Shown: positions 50,983-58,827 of the stretch, piece after piece
Numbering within the stretch: position 1 is the stretch's first letter
Layout: every line of letters begins with the position of its first letter
Source: Jejuia sp. UBA6058
Lineage (GTDB): Bacteria > Bacteroidota > Bacteroidia > Flavobacteriales > Flavobacteriaceae
Reading direction: 5' to 3'
Assembly (NCBI GenBank): GCA_002428965.1
Contig: DIYI01000018.1
Location: 62,001 to 126,000 of the forward strand
DNA: 64,000 bases
Made by a program: the position numbers and the translations under genes
Notes under the pieces: generated by a model
Told to the model about the DNA's origin: nothing
What the model saw: the letters and a program-made list of their open reading frames with translations, nothing else
Databases searched by the model: none

Positions 50983-51615
50983 TTATAATTCGATTACAGC
51001 TTCATTTAGAGGTTTCCTAACTTTTTTAAAATCTGAAAACATATCGTCTTCTGCCCTGTAGCCTACAGGTAATAAAAGTACTGATTTTAGACCTTTTGAT
51101 TTTAAATCCAATATTTCATCAAAACGTTTTGGTATAAAACCTTCCATTGGGCAAGCATCTATATGCTCTAAGGCGCAAACGGTCATTAAATTACCAAGTG
51201 CAATATATGCTTGTTTGGTAGACCACTCTTGACGCTCTATTACAGACATTTTATTAACGGTATCTATTAATCCCTCTCTGTAAGGTTTAAGAATGGTTTC
51301 TGGTGTTTCTCTAATGTCTTTTATATTATCGTAATACGCATTAACATCGTCTGTTAAAATATTTTTTTGAATGCAAATAATTAAAAGATGAGATGCATCT
51401 AATACTTGTTTTTGATTAAATGAAGCTGAAACTAATTTTTCTCTAACGTCTTTATCTTGAATGACGAGCATTTTTATGGTTTGTAAACCATAGGATGTTG
51501 CTGTAAGGTTAAAAGCTTGTTTTAATATTTCTATTTTCTCGGTTGAGAGTATTTTTGAATTATTGAACTTTTTAGTGGCGTAGCGCCATTTAAGTTGTTC
51601 TATGGTTTTTGACAT
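50983..51615 (-). CDS. NAD(P)H-dependent nitroreductase family oxidoreductase
   Basis: A 210-residue FMN-binding protein of the nitroreductase family (NfsB-like), reducing nitro compounds, quinones or other substrates with NAD(P)H. Segments are QLKWRYATKKFNNSKILSTE, LTATSYGLQTIKMLVIQDKD, RQEWSTKQAYIALGNLMTVC and the C-terminal LLPVGYRAEDDMFSDFKKVR. The Arg/Lys and Ser/Thr residues that contact FMN are in the first segment. A TATTTTTG element on the minus strand lies about 20 bases upstream. It stands alone between a repeat and the tRNA gene. Confidence 0.9.
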   Translation of the reverse strand: MSKTIEQLKWRYATKKFNNSKILSTEKIEILKQAFNLTATSYGLQTIKMLVIQDKDVREKLVSASFNQKQVLDASHLLIICIQKNILTDDVNAYYDNIKDIRETPETILKPYREGLIDTVNKMSVIERQEWSTKQAYIALGNLMTVCALEHIDACPMEGFIPKRFDEILDLKSKGLKSVLLLPVGYRAEDDMFSDFKKVRKPLNEAVIEL

Positions 51616-51632
51616 TACCCTATACTTTTATG

Positions 51633-51640
51633 CAAAAATA
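51633..51640 (-). promoter_or_regulatory. -7 promoter element of the nitroreductase gene
   Basis: The minus strand reads TATTTTTG (TAnnTTTG), with a TTG-containing -33 candidate at 51662-51664 (minus strand CTTGA). It lies 18 bases before the ATG. Confidence 0.5.
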
Positions 51641-51729
51641 AGGTTTGAAAATGTCTTTTTTCAAGGTTAGTGCATAAAATAATGTGATGTGAAAATGCTT
51701 GAAATTTATTTTAAAAAGTTTTGGTTTTA

Positions 51730-51761
51730 TTTGAAAGAATTAAAAAAGCGTTCTATATTTG
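51730..51761 (+). promoter_or_regulatory. Bacteroidota promoter of tRNA-Ser
   Basis: TTTG (51730-51733) and TATATTTG (51754-51761) match the -33 and -7 elements with a 20-base spacer. The tRNA 5' end is 12 bases after the -7 element. This is the clearest promoter in the window. Confidence 0.75.
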
Positions 51762-51772
51762 CACCCGCAATC

Positions 51773-51857
51773 GGAGAAATGGCAGAGTGGTCGAATGCGG
51801 CAGTCTTGAAAACTGTTGAGGGTCACACCTCCGGGGGTTCGAATCCCTCTTTCTCCG
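51773..51857 (+). tRNA. tRNA-Ser (anticodon UGA)
   Basis: An 85-base class II tRNA. The acceptor stem GGAGAAA (51773-51779) pairs with TTTCTCC (51850-51856); G at 51857 is the discriminator usual for serine tRNAs. The anticodon stem CAGT/ACTG holds the loop CTTGAAA, with anticodon TGA at 51807-51809. A long variable arm (GAGGGTCACACCTC) and the T-arm loop GGTTCGAATCC follow. CCA is not encoded. It reads UCA and probably other UCN codons. A terminator hairpin follows. Confidence 0.97.
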
Positions 51858-51866
51858 CGAAATAAT

Positions 51867-51905
51867 AAAGTCCAGTTTAAATTTTGAAACTGGACTTTTA
51901 TTTTT
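51867..51905 (+). terminator. Terminator of tRNA-Ser
   Basis: AAAGTCCAGTTT (51867-51878) and AAACTGGACTTT (51887-51898) form a perfect 12-bp stem, followed by TTATTTTT. It starts 9 bases after the tRNA. Confidence 0.8.
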
Positions 51906-51943
51906 AAAAATAAAAAACTCAACCTTAGTCTGAGATTGAGCTT
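51905..51943 (-). terminator. Terminator on minus strand, for the TlpA-like gene
   Basis: On the minus strand CTCAATCT (from 51940) pairs with AGGTTGAG (to 51918), with one G-U wobble, followed by TTTTTTATTTTT. It lies about 155 bases downstream of the TlpA-like stop at 52096. The region between (51946-52095) holds no gene that I can support. Confidence 0.6.
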
Positions 51944-52095
51944 CTTAACTGATTGTTTGGTTTGATTGATGACAAAGACTCAGTCAATGTCTTTTCTGCA
52001 AATTACTAGCAATTTCAATCTACCCCTGTTAGTGTTTTGTTAAATAAAAGCAAGGTTTTGTTAATTAACAGTTTTAACAATTGTTTATCCAATAT

Positions 52096-53307
52096 TTATT
52101 CCCCAAGTAATAAACTAACAAAATTTTCAAATTCGCGCTTAAATTCAAGATATTTTTCACCCGTTGCAGGCCCGTTAAAACCGGTATGTATTTTTCTAAC
52201 ATTTTTCTTTTTGTCAATAAAAATTGTTGTTGGATATGACAATACCTGGTTTAGCATTGGTAGTTTTTCATTAGCTTTTACTTTACTTGCTGACCCATAC
52301 TGCGCCAAAAGTATAGGATAAGTAATACCAGTGCCTTTGCGTAATCGCTCAATGTTTTCAAACGCCTTTTCTTCAGTTTGAACGTACTCAAAAGCCAGTG
52401 CAATTATTTCTAAATCTTCGCTTGAATGTTGCTGGTAATATTCAGCATAAAACTTACTTTCATCTAAGCAATTGGGACACCAAGTACCCATAATTTGCAA
52501 TAGGATTACTTTGTCTTTAAACCGGTCTTCATCCAAAGAAACTAAATCACCATTTTCATCTTTAAACGAAAATTCTACTCTATTATAGCCTTTTTTTAAA
52601 AATGTTAAAGTATTTGCATCAGGTAACTCATAATCTTTATTTCGTTTTGCAATAAATGGTTCTTGCCAATGGTTTCCCGAATAAAACATACCAGTAATAA
52701 CACTATCGTTTACTTCTGCCTCAAATAAAAAAGCATGTGCGCCATCAAATGTGGACAGCTGGAGTATATTTCCATTTATTACACCATCTAGAAAACGGTA
52801 ATCTCCAGTAGTTGTTCTAAACGTACCTGTAACTTTTTGTCCACTTTGTTTAAAAACACCTTTCGCTATATATCTGTCTTCATCAGAATCAGGACTAAAA
52901 ACTGTTTCCCAGTTACCCGAAATATTAGTTTTGGGTGCTTCTGTACTTAAAAACCGTGATGAATTTTTTTCTGCTGAAAACGGCATCACTCTATTCAAAT
53001 TTGGTTTTATAAAACTTCCATTCAGTTTGCCATTCTCTATTTTAGCAACAATATACCCTTCAAAAACGGGAAACTTAATATAAATAGAATCATTTTGGTA
53101 CGTTATATCGCCTAGTTTAATTTCCTCGGTAGCATTAAAAATAGTCAAATCAGTTTCACCAGAAACATCAAAATTAAATGGCAAATTTAAAGTGTCATTA
53201 ACTTTTAGTTCACCTAGGTATCTTCCCCGTTCTAATTTTATATGTTCTTTATGTTTAGCACAACTAAAAACAACAACAGTTAGAAAAATTATATATGTAA
53301 ATTTCAT
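52096..53307 (-). CDS. TlpA-like thioredoxin-fold lipoprotein
   Basis: A 403-residue exported lipoprotein. The start at ATG 53307 gives MKFTYIIFLTVVVFSC with the lipobox Cys at residue 16; a GTG two codons upstream is less likely. Residues 20-250 are a beta-rich domain (LNLPFNFDVSGETDLTIFNA, GTFRTTTGDYRFLDGVINGN). The C-terminal 150 residues are a TlpA/ResA-type thioredoxin domain with the active site MGTWCPNCLDESKF and a cis-Pro in VLSYPTTIFIDKKK. Such proteins reduce periplasmic disulfides, for example in cytochrome c maturation, though the partner here is unknown. A minus-strand terminator lies at 51905-51943. Confidence 0.87.
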   Translation of the reverse strand: MKFTYIIFLTVVVFSCAKHKEHIKLERGRYLGELKVNDTLNLPFNFDVSGETDLTIFNATEEIKLGDITYQNDSIYIKFPVFEGYIVAKIENGKLNGSFIKPNLNRVMPFSAEKNSSRFLSTEAPKTNISGNWETVFSPDSDEDRYIAKGVFKQSGQKVTGTFRTTTGDYRFLDGVINGNILQLSTFDGAHAFLFEAEVNDSVITGMFYSGNHWQEPFIAKRNKDYELPDANTLTFLKKGYNRVEFSFKDENGDLVSLDEDRFKDKVILLQIMGTWCPNCLDESKFYAEYYQQHSSEDLEIIALAFEYVQTEEKAFENIERLRKGTGITYPILLAQYGSASKVKANEKLPMLNQVLSYPTTIFIDKKKNVRKIHTGFNGPATGEKYLEFKREFENFVSLLLGE

Positions 53308-53369
53308 GATCACAATATTTTTAAAGCAAGATACAGAACTCGTTTCACTTTACAATTTACCTCGCTTTA

Positions 53370-53400
53370 TTTGAATAGTAGTGCCAAAAATTTATCTTTG
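53370..53400 (+). promoter_or_regulatory. Promoter of pheT
   Basis: TTTG (53370-53373) and TATCTTTG (53393-53400) with a 19-base spacer fit the Bacteroidota -33/-7 consensus. Predicted transcription starts about 20 bases before the pheT ATG at 53425. Confidence 0.65.
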
Positions 53401-53424
53401 TCCGTTGAAACTAGGATACGATTT

Positions 53425-55854
53425 ATGAAGATTTCTTACAACTGGTTAAAGCAGTTTATTAATATTGATTGGTCTGCGGACCAAACCAGCGAACTCTTAA
53501 CAGATTTAGGGCTTGAGGTGGAAGGTTTAGAGACCTATCAATCTGTAAAAGGAGGACTAGAAGGTGTAATAATTGGTGAAATACTAACATGCGAAAAACA
53601 CCCTAATGCAGATAAGTTAAAAGTAACCACAGTAAATATAGGAGATGTAGCACCATTAAAAATTGTTTGTGGAGCGCCCAATGTAGCTGTAGGCCAAAAA
53701 GTACCTGTTGCTACTATTGGCACAACGCTTTACTCTGCAGAAGGCGAAGCGTGGACGATTAAAAAGGGCAAAATAAGAGGGGAAGAAAGCCATGGAATGA
53801 TCTGTGCGGAAGATGAATTAGGTTTGGGTTCCTCGCATGATGGGATATTGGTTTTAGAGGACGAGGTTAAAATTGGAACTCCTGCAGCCGATATTTTTGA
53901 TATTGAAAATGATACTGTTTTTGAGATAGGATTGACTCCAAATCGAGCGGACGCTATGAGTCATTATGGTACTGCCCGTGATTTGAAAGCGGGTTTGTTA
54001 CAAAAGGAAGTTAAAGTTGAATTAATTACACCATCTGTTAGTGCTTTTAATGTTGAAAATAGAACCTTAAAAATTGATGTAGAGGTAATTGATAAGGCTT
54101 TGGCACCTCGCTATTGTGGGGTTACTATTTCTGGTTTAAAAATTGCAGAATCTCCAGGATGGTTAAAACATAGACTTCAAGCTATTGGCCTTAGCCCTAT
54201 AAATAATGTAGTTGATGTTACTAACTATGTACTTCATGAATTGGGACAGCCACTGCATGCCTTTGATGCGAGCAAAATAGAAGGAGATAAAATTGAGGTT
54301 AAAACATTAGCTAAGGGAACAAAATTTACAACGCTAGACGGTGTAGAAAGAGAACTACATGAGGAGGATCTTATGATTTGTGATGCAGAAAAGCCTATGT
54401 GTATCGCTGGTGTTTTTGGTGGGACTGATTCTGGCGTTACCGAAAAAACAAGAAGCATTTTTCTGGAAAGTGCCTATTTTCATCCCGTAAGCGTTAGAAA
54501 AACTGCAAAACGCCATGGTTTAAATACAGATGCATCTTTCCGTTTTGAAAGAGGAATAGATCCTAACATTACAGAATATGCTTTAAAAAGAGCTGCTCTA
54601 TTAATTCAAGAGCTCGCTGGCGGTGATATTACTAGTGATATTATTGATTTGTATCCAAAGAAAATTGAGGACTTTCAAGTACGGTTAAGCTTTGAAAATG
54701 CTAAGAAAATTATAGGAGAGGAAATTCCTAGAGAAACCATAAAAAGCATTCTAACCTCTTTAGATATTAAAGTTAATAATGTTACAGAAACAGGATTGGG
54801 ACTTACTGTACCAGCTTACAGAAATGATGTACAGAGAGAAGCAGATATTATTGAGGAAATTTTAAGGGTATACGGTTATAATAACATTAAAATTTCAAAA
54901 AAATTGAATGCTTCCATTTCTAGTATGTCGCGCTATGAAGATTATAAAGTGCAAAATACAATTGGGAATCAGTTGGCTGCTTTAGGGTTTAATGAAATAT
55001 TGTCAAATTCTTTAACTACACCAAGTTATACGGAATTAAGTGAAAAAATACATGAAGAGCATAATGTGAAAATGCTAAATCCGTTGAGTAGTGATTTATC
55101 TGTTTTACGTCGATCATTGATATTCTCAGGTTTGGAAGCTATTTCATATAATATTAATAGAAAACGCTCTAATCTCAAATTATTTGAGTTCGGTAAAACA
55201 TACCACAATTACAACATAGAAAAAGTTGAAAGCAAACACCTTGCAGTATTTGCAACTGGAAATCAAAATTCGGAAAGTTGGAATACGAACGCAAGCTTAG
55301 AAAGTGATTATTTTTATCTTAAGGGTATAGTCATTTCTATTTTAGAGCGTATTGGGATTTCAAGATTTAATGAGGTTCCTGTTAAAAGTGATGTATTTGC
55401 AGAAGGCGCCACACTAAGTCTAGGTAAAAACCAACTTGTTAATTTTGGTTTAGTAAATAAAAAGGTGCTAAGACACTTTGGTATTTCTCAAGAAGTGGTT
55501 TGTGCAGATTTTAATTGGGATACTATTCTAGATATTGTTAAACATAATAAAATAGTTTTTCGAGCAATACCAAAATATCCAGAAGTTAAAAGAGATTTTG
55601 CGCTTTTGCTTGATGAAAATGTAACCTTTGAAGAGATATTTAAAATTGCCAAACAAACAGAAAAACAATTACTTAAAAAAGTGAATCTTTTCGACGTTTA
55701 TCAAGGCAAAAACTTACCTAAAGGTAAAAAGAGTTATGCAGTTAGCTTTACGTTACAAGATGAAAAGAAGACTTTGAATGATAAGCAAATTGATAAAATT
55801 ATGAATAAACTGCAGGCTAATTTCGAAAAACAGGTGGGTGCAGAATTAAGATAA
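53425..55854 (+). CDS. pheT: Phenylalanine--tRNA ligase beta subunit
   Basis: An 809-residue PheT, the large subunit of the alpha2beta2 enzyme charging tRNA-Phe. Domains in order: N-terminal tRNA-binding (EMAP-like) domain about 40-150 (GVIIGEILTCEKHPNADKLK), B3/B4 editing domain (LAPRYCGVTISGLKIAESPG), B5 DNA-binding-like domain, the catalytic-like core (RFERGIDPNITEYALKRAAL) and a C-terminal ferredoxin-like anticodon-binding (FDX-ACB) domain (FRAIPKYPEVKRDFALLLDE, KSYAVSFTLQDEKKTLND). The start MKISYNWLKQFINIDWSADQ is canonical; an earlier in-frame TTG/ATG region overlaps the promoter. pheS is not adjacent, as is common in Bacteroidota. Confidence 0.97.
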   Translation: MKISYNWLKQFINIDWSADQTSELLTDLGLEVEGLETYQSVKGGLEGVIIGEILTCEKHPNADKLKVTTVNIGDVAPLKIVCGAPNVAVGQKVPVATIGTTLYSAEGEAWTIKKGKIRGEESHGMICAEDELGLGSSHDGILVLEDEVKIGTPAADIFDIENDTVFEIGLTPNRADAMSHYGTARDLKAGLLQKEVKVELITPSVSAFNVENRTLKIDVEVIDKALAPRYCGVTISGLKIAESPGWLKHRLQAIGLSPINNVVDVTNYVLHELGQPLHAFDASKIEGDKIEVKTLAKGTKFTTLDGVERELHEEDLMICDAEKPMCIAGVFGGTDSGVTEKTRSIFLESAYFHPVSVRKTAKRHGLNTDASFRFERGIDPNITEYALKRAALLIQELAGGDITSDIIDLYPKKIEDFQVRLSFENAKKIIGEEIPRETIKSILTSLDIKVNNVTETGLGLTVPAYRNDVQREADIIEEILRVYGYNNIKISKKLNASISSMSRYEDYKVQNTIGNQLAALGFNEILSNSLTTPSYTELSEKIHEEHNVKMLNPLSSDLSVLRRSLIFSGLEAISYNINRKRSNLKLFEFGKTYHNYNIEKVESKHLAVFATGNQNSESWNTNASLESDYFYLKGIVISILERIGISRFNEVPVKSDVFAEGATLSLGKNQLVNFGLVNKKVLRHFGISQEVVCADFNWDTILDIVKHNKIVFRAIPKYPEVKRDFALLLDENVTFEEIFKIAKQTEKQLLKKVNLFDVYQGKNLPKGKKSYAVSFTLQDEKKTLNDKQIDKIMNKLQANFEKQVGAELR

Positions 55855-55858
55855 CGTT

Positions 55859-56719
55859 ATGTTAGATATATGTAAAGCACTTACTTATTTATCGATATTA
55901 GGCTATTATGCTACTTTTTCGCTTCATGCACAAAATAAGACAAAAGATAGTATCAGCGATTTTACGACTTTAGAACTTTTAAAGCACGATGCTAAAGCTA
56001 CGTTAAATTCAGTCGCACATGGCTTCAGCAGACCTTTGCATTGGAAAGGAAAAGATTTTGGTAAACTAGGTGGTTTATTAGTTGGTACTGTTGCACTTTC
56101 CGCCTTAGATAATGAAACCAATAGATTTTTTGCTAGAAACAAAGATGGTTTTCCTGAACCTTTAAGAGATTTTGGATGGTACTTTGGCAATCCTCAAAAT
56201 TATTTCATGGCCAATGCAGGTTTATATGGCTTTGGTCTTTTTACAAAAAATGAAAAAATAAGAAAAACCAGTGTGCTAATCATTTCTTCATCCACTGTTA
56301 GTGGCATTATTACTAGCCTTTTAAAAAGTGGTGTAGGTCGGTCTAGACCTAACAATGGTGATTATGGACATTTGGATTTTGAATTATTCTCTACTAAACC
56401 CAACTTTCACTCCTTCCCGTCAGGACACACATCATTATCTATTACAATGACACATGCCATCGCGAAGCAGTTTGAAAACGTATGGGTAAAAGCAGGTATA
56501 TATAGTATTGGAGCAATTCCACCAATTTCTAGATTGGTCGATGGAGCGCATTGGCTTACAGATGTTGCATTTTCGGCAGCTATAAGCATTATCGTTGTTG
56601 ACAGTATTGATAAGTTTCTTTTCAGTTCTAAAGCATATAATTATTCTAAAGAGCCCAAGAAAATCTCTTGGAATTTTACTTTTTCACAAAACCAAATAGG
56701 CCTTATAGGAAGTTTTTAA
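55859..56719 (+). CDS. PAP2 family phosphatase (exported)
   Basis: A 286-residue membrane phosphatase of the PAP2 (phosphatidic acid phosphatase type 2) family. The catalytic signatures are all present: KSGVGRSRPNNGDYG (K-x6-RP), SFPSGHTSLSIT (PSGH) and SRLVDGAHWLTDVAFSA (SR-x5-H-x3-D). An N-terminal signal-like helix precedes a helical region, with helices in the C-terminal half. It may act on undecaprenyl pyrophosphate, phosphatidylglycerol phosphate or another lipid phosphate. It begins 4 bases after the pheT stop and is probably co-transcribed. Confidence 0.9.
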   Translation: MLDICKALTYLSILGYYATFSLHAQNKTKDSISDFTTLELLKHDAKATLNSVAHGFSRPLHWKGKDFGKLGGLLVGTVALSALDNETNRFFARNKDGFPEPLRDFGWYFGNPQNYFMANAGLYGFGLFTKNEKIRKTSVLIISSSTVSGIITSLLKSGVGRSRPNNGDYGHLDFELFSTKPNFHSFPSGHTSLSITMTHAIAKQFENVWVKAGIYSIGAIPPISRLVDGAHWLTDVAFSAAISIIVVDSIDKFLFSSKAYNYSKEPKKISWNFTFSQNQIGLIGSF

Positions 56720-56777
56720 TTTGACAAATTCATGTTTATTTCGTATATTAAAGTGAGATCTTTAAAAGAATAAACAC

Positions 56778-57011
56778 ATGAGCACTAATTATATAAAAAT
56801 ATTCTCAGGAAGCTTTGTTGAAGTTCAGCGTATTTTTAATGCCTTAGAAGACGAAAACATTTGTGCCATAATAAAAGACGAAGCCGAATCAGCACGACTA
56901 GCTGGATTTGGTTTTGGTATCCCAAGTTTTCAGGAAATACTGGTGCATAGAGATGAATTGGAAAGAGCTGAAACTCTTATTCTCAATCTCATTTCTAAAT
57001 ATGAGGCTTAA
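56778..57011 (+). CDS. DUF2007 domain protein
   Basis: A 77-residue cytoplasmic protein with the DUF2007 pattern: YIKIFSGSFVEVQRIFNALE, DENICAIIKDEAESARLAGF and EILVHRDELERAETLILNL. Members are small ferredoxin-like folds that bind an unknown ligand and may signal. It is convergent with the ABC-F gene (4-base gap). No terminator is seen between the two. Confidence 0.88.
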   Translation: MSTNYIKIFSGSFVEVQRIFNALEDENICAIIKDEAESARLAGFGFGIPSFQEILVHRDELERAETLILNLISKYEA

Positions 57012-57015
57012 ACAC

Positions 57016-58641
57016 TTATGCCGTTGCGCCATACATCTTATCTCTTAAAGCTTTAATTTTTGCATCCTGCATATATTCATCAAATGTGGTATAGCGATCT
57101 ATAATACCATTAGGTGTTAACTCAATAACTCTATTTGCTGCTGTTTGTGCAAACTCATGGTCATGAGTAGTAAACAAAACGGTACCTTTAAAGTTTTTCA
57201 AAGAGTTATTAAAAGCGGTTATACTCTCTAAGTCTAAATGGTTTGTAGGTTCGTCAAGCATGATAACATTGGCTCTTATCATCATCATTCTACTTAGCAT
57301 ACATCTTACTTTTTCACCACCGGAAAGTACATTACACTTTTTTAAAGCCTCTTCTCCACTAAAAATCATTTTACCTAGAAAACCTCTAATATATACCTCC
57401 TCGCGCTCTTCTTCAGTAGTAGCCCATTGGCGTAACCAATCAACAAGACTTAAATCACTTTGAAAATACTCACTATTGTCTAGTGGAAGATATGATTGAT
57501 TAGTAGTTACGCCCCATGCGTACTTACCAAAATCGGCTTTTTCCTTTCCATTTATAATCTGGTAAAAAGCAGTTGTAGCCCTAGAGTCTCTAGAAAATAC
57601 CACTACCTTATCCCCTTTGGCTAAGTTTAAATCAATATTATTAAATAGGATCTCTCCATCTAATGATGCTGATAATCCTTCAATATTTAGTATTTGATCT
57701 CCCGCCTCTCTTTCTCTTTCAAAAATTATTGCTGGGTAACGACGGCTTGATGGCTTAATATCAGAAATATTTAACTTATCTATCATCTTTTTTCTACTTG
57801 TAGCCTGCTTACTCTTAGCCACGTTAGCAGAAAACCGTCTAATAAACTCTTCAAGCTCCTTCTTCTTTTCCTCTGCCTTTTTATTTTGTTGTGCTCTTTG
57901 CTTAGCGGCTAATTGAGACGATTCGTACCAAAAGGTGTAATTACCAGAAAAGTGTGTTATTTTTCCAAAATCAATATCCGATATATGCGTACAAACGGCG
58001 TCTAAAAAGTGACGGTCGTGAGAAACCACAATAACACAATTATCATAATTGGCCAAAAATGTCTCTAACCAAGATATAGTTTCGTAATCTAAATCATTGG
58101 TCGGCTCATCCATTATCAACACATCTGGACTACCAAATAAGGCCTGAGCTAAAAGTACACGAACTTTTTGTTTACCATCTAAATCTGTCATCAAAGTATA
58201 GTGTAAATCTTCTTGTATCCCTAAGTTAGATAATAAAGCTGCTGCATCACTTTCGGCATTCCATCCATTCATCTCTTCAAATTGCACTTGTAATTCTCCA
58301 ATTTTTTCGGCATTTTCATCAGAATAATCAGCATATAGCGCATCAATTTCAGTCTTAATTTTGAATAAAGGCTTATTACCCATTAAGACAGTTTCCAAAA
58401 CATTGCGGTCATCGTACAAATTATGATTTTGCTCTAGGACCGACATTCGCTTACCTGTTTCTAAACTAACATGTCCTGAAGTTGCCTCTTGCTTACCTGA
58501 TAAAATTCTTAAAAAAGTTGACTTTCCAGAACCATTGGCGCCAATAATACCATAGCAATTACCATTATTAAAAGTGGTATTTACTTCGTCAAATAAAACA
58601 CGTTTACCAAACTGAACGGAAAGGTTTGAAACTGATAACAT
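57016..58641 (-). CDS. ABC-F family ATPase (YbiT-like)
   Basis: A 541-residue soluble protein with two ABC ATPase domains and no membrane segments, hence an ABC-F protein acting on ribosomes in translation or antibiotic protection. Domain 1 has Walker A GIIGANGSGKSTFLRI and Walker B VLIMDEPTNDLDYETISWLE; domain 2 has LSGGEKVRCMLSRMMMIRA and NVIMLDEPTNHLDLESITAF. The linker is the basic helix about residues 245-290 (RAQQNKKAEEKKKELEEFIR). The length and linker resemble E. coli YbiT. A TACTTTTG promoter element lies upstream. It is divergent from the lipoprotein gene at 58828. Confidence 0.93.
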   Translation of the reverse strand: MLSVSNLSVQFGKRVLFDEVNTTFNNGNCYGIIGANGSGKSTFLRILSGKQEATSGHVSLETGKRMSVLEQNHNLYDDRNVLETVLMGNKPLFKIKTEIDALYADYSDENAEKIGELQVQFEEMNGWNAESDAAALLSNLGIQEDLHYTLMTDLDGKQKVRVLLAQALFGSPDVLIMDEPTNDLDYETISWLETFLANYDNCVIVVSHDRHFLDAVCTHISDIDFGKITHFSGNYTFWYESSQLAAKQRAQQNKKAEEKKKELEEFIRRFSANVAKSKQATSRKKMIDKLNISDIKPSSRRYPAIIFEREREAGDQILNIEGLSASLDGEILFNNIDLNLAKGDKVVVFSRDSRATTAFYQIINGKEKADFGKYAWGVTTNQSYLPLDNSEYFQSDLSLVDWLRQWATTEEEREEVYIRGFLGKMIFSGEEALKKCNVLSGGEKVRCMLSRMMMIRANVIMLDEPTNHLDLESITAFNNSLKNFKGTVLFTTHDHEFAQTAANRVIELTPNGIIDRYTTFDEYMQDAKIKALRDKMYGATA

Positions 58642-58662
58642 AGTGGAATCTTAAAATTTGTG

Positions 58663-58670
58663 CAAAAGTA
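58663..58670 (-). promoter_or_regulatory. -7 promoter element of the ABC-F gene
   Basis: The minus strand reads TACTTTTG, matching TAnnTTTG, 21 bases before the ATG. Confidence 0.5.
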
Positions 58671-58777
58671 AAAAAATCATGCGGTTAGTCTATTTAAATT
58701 GTACTTCTTTTTTGCACGTAGATCTAGCTATATCAACATTTAACAACGCATTAACAGGGTATTTTAATGGCAAGCTA

Positions 58778-58785
58778 TATTTTTG
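58778..58785 (+). promoter_or_regulatory. -7 promoter element of the 58828 lipoprotein gene
   Basis: TATTTTTG matches TAnnTTTG. Transcription would begin at about 58789, exactly where the leader hairpin starts. Confidence 0.45.
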
Positions 58786-58788
58786 TTT

Positions 58789-58816
58789 AAGCGGATTCAA
58801 GAATCTGCTTTTTTTT
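58789..58816 (+). promoter_or_regulatory. Leader hairpin with T-run, possible attenuator
   Basis: AAGCGGATTC (58789-58798) and GAATCTGCTT (58801-58810) pair over 10 bp with one G-U wobble, closing with a very tight loop, followed by eight T. It looks like an intrinsic terminator, but it lies 12 bases before the start codon of a gene and at its predicted transcription start. A role as attenuator or 5' structure is possible. Confidence 0.5.
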
Positions 58817-58827
58817 GATGCAGATAT

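Noticed and set aside
51740..51922. A minus-strand frame across the tRNA
   Set aside because: It is the reverse of tRNA-Ser and gives the familiar spurious protein seen wherever this tRNA is translated.
52037..52321. A plus-strand frame downstream of the tRNA
   Set aside because: Mostly antisense to the well-supported TlpA-like gene, and unlike any family.
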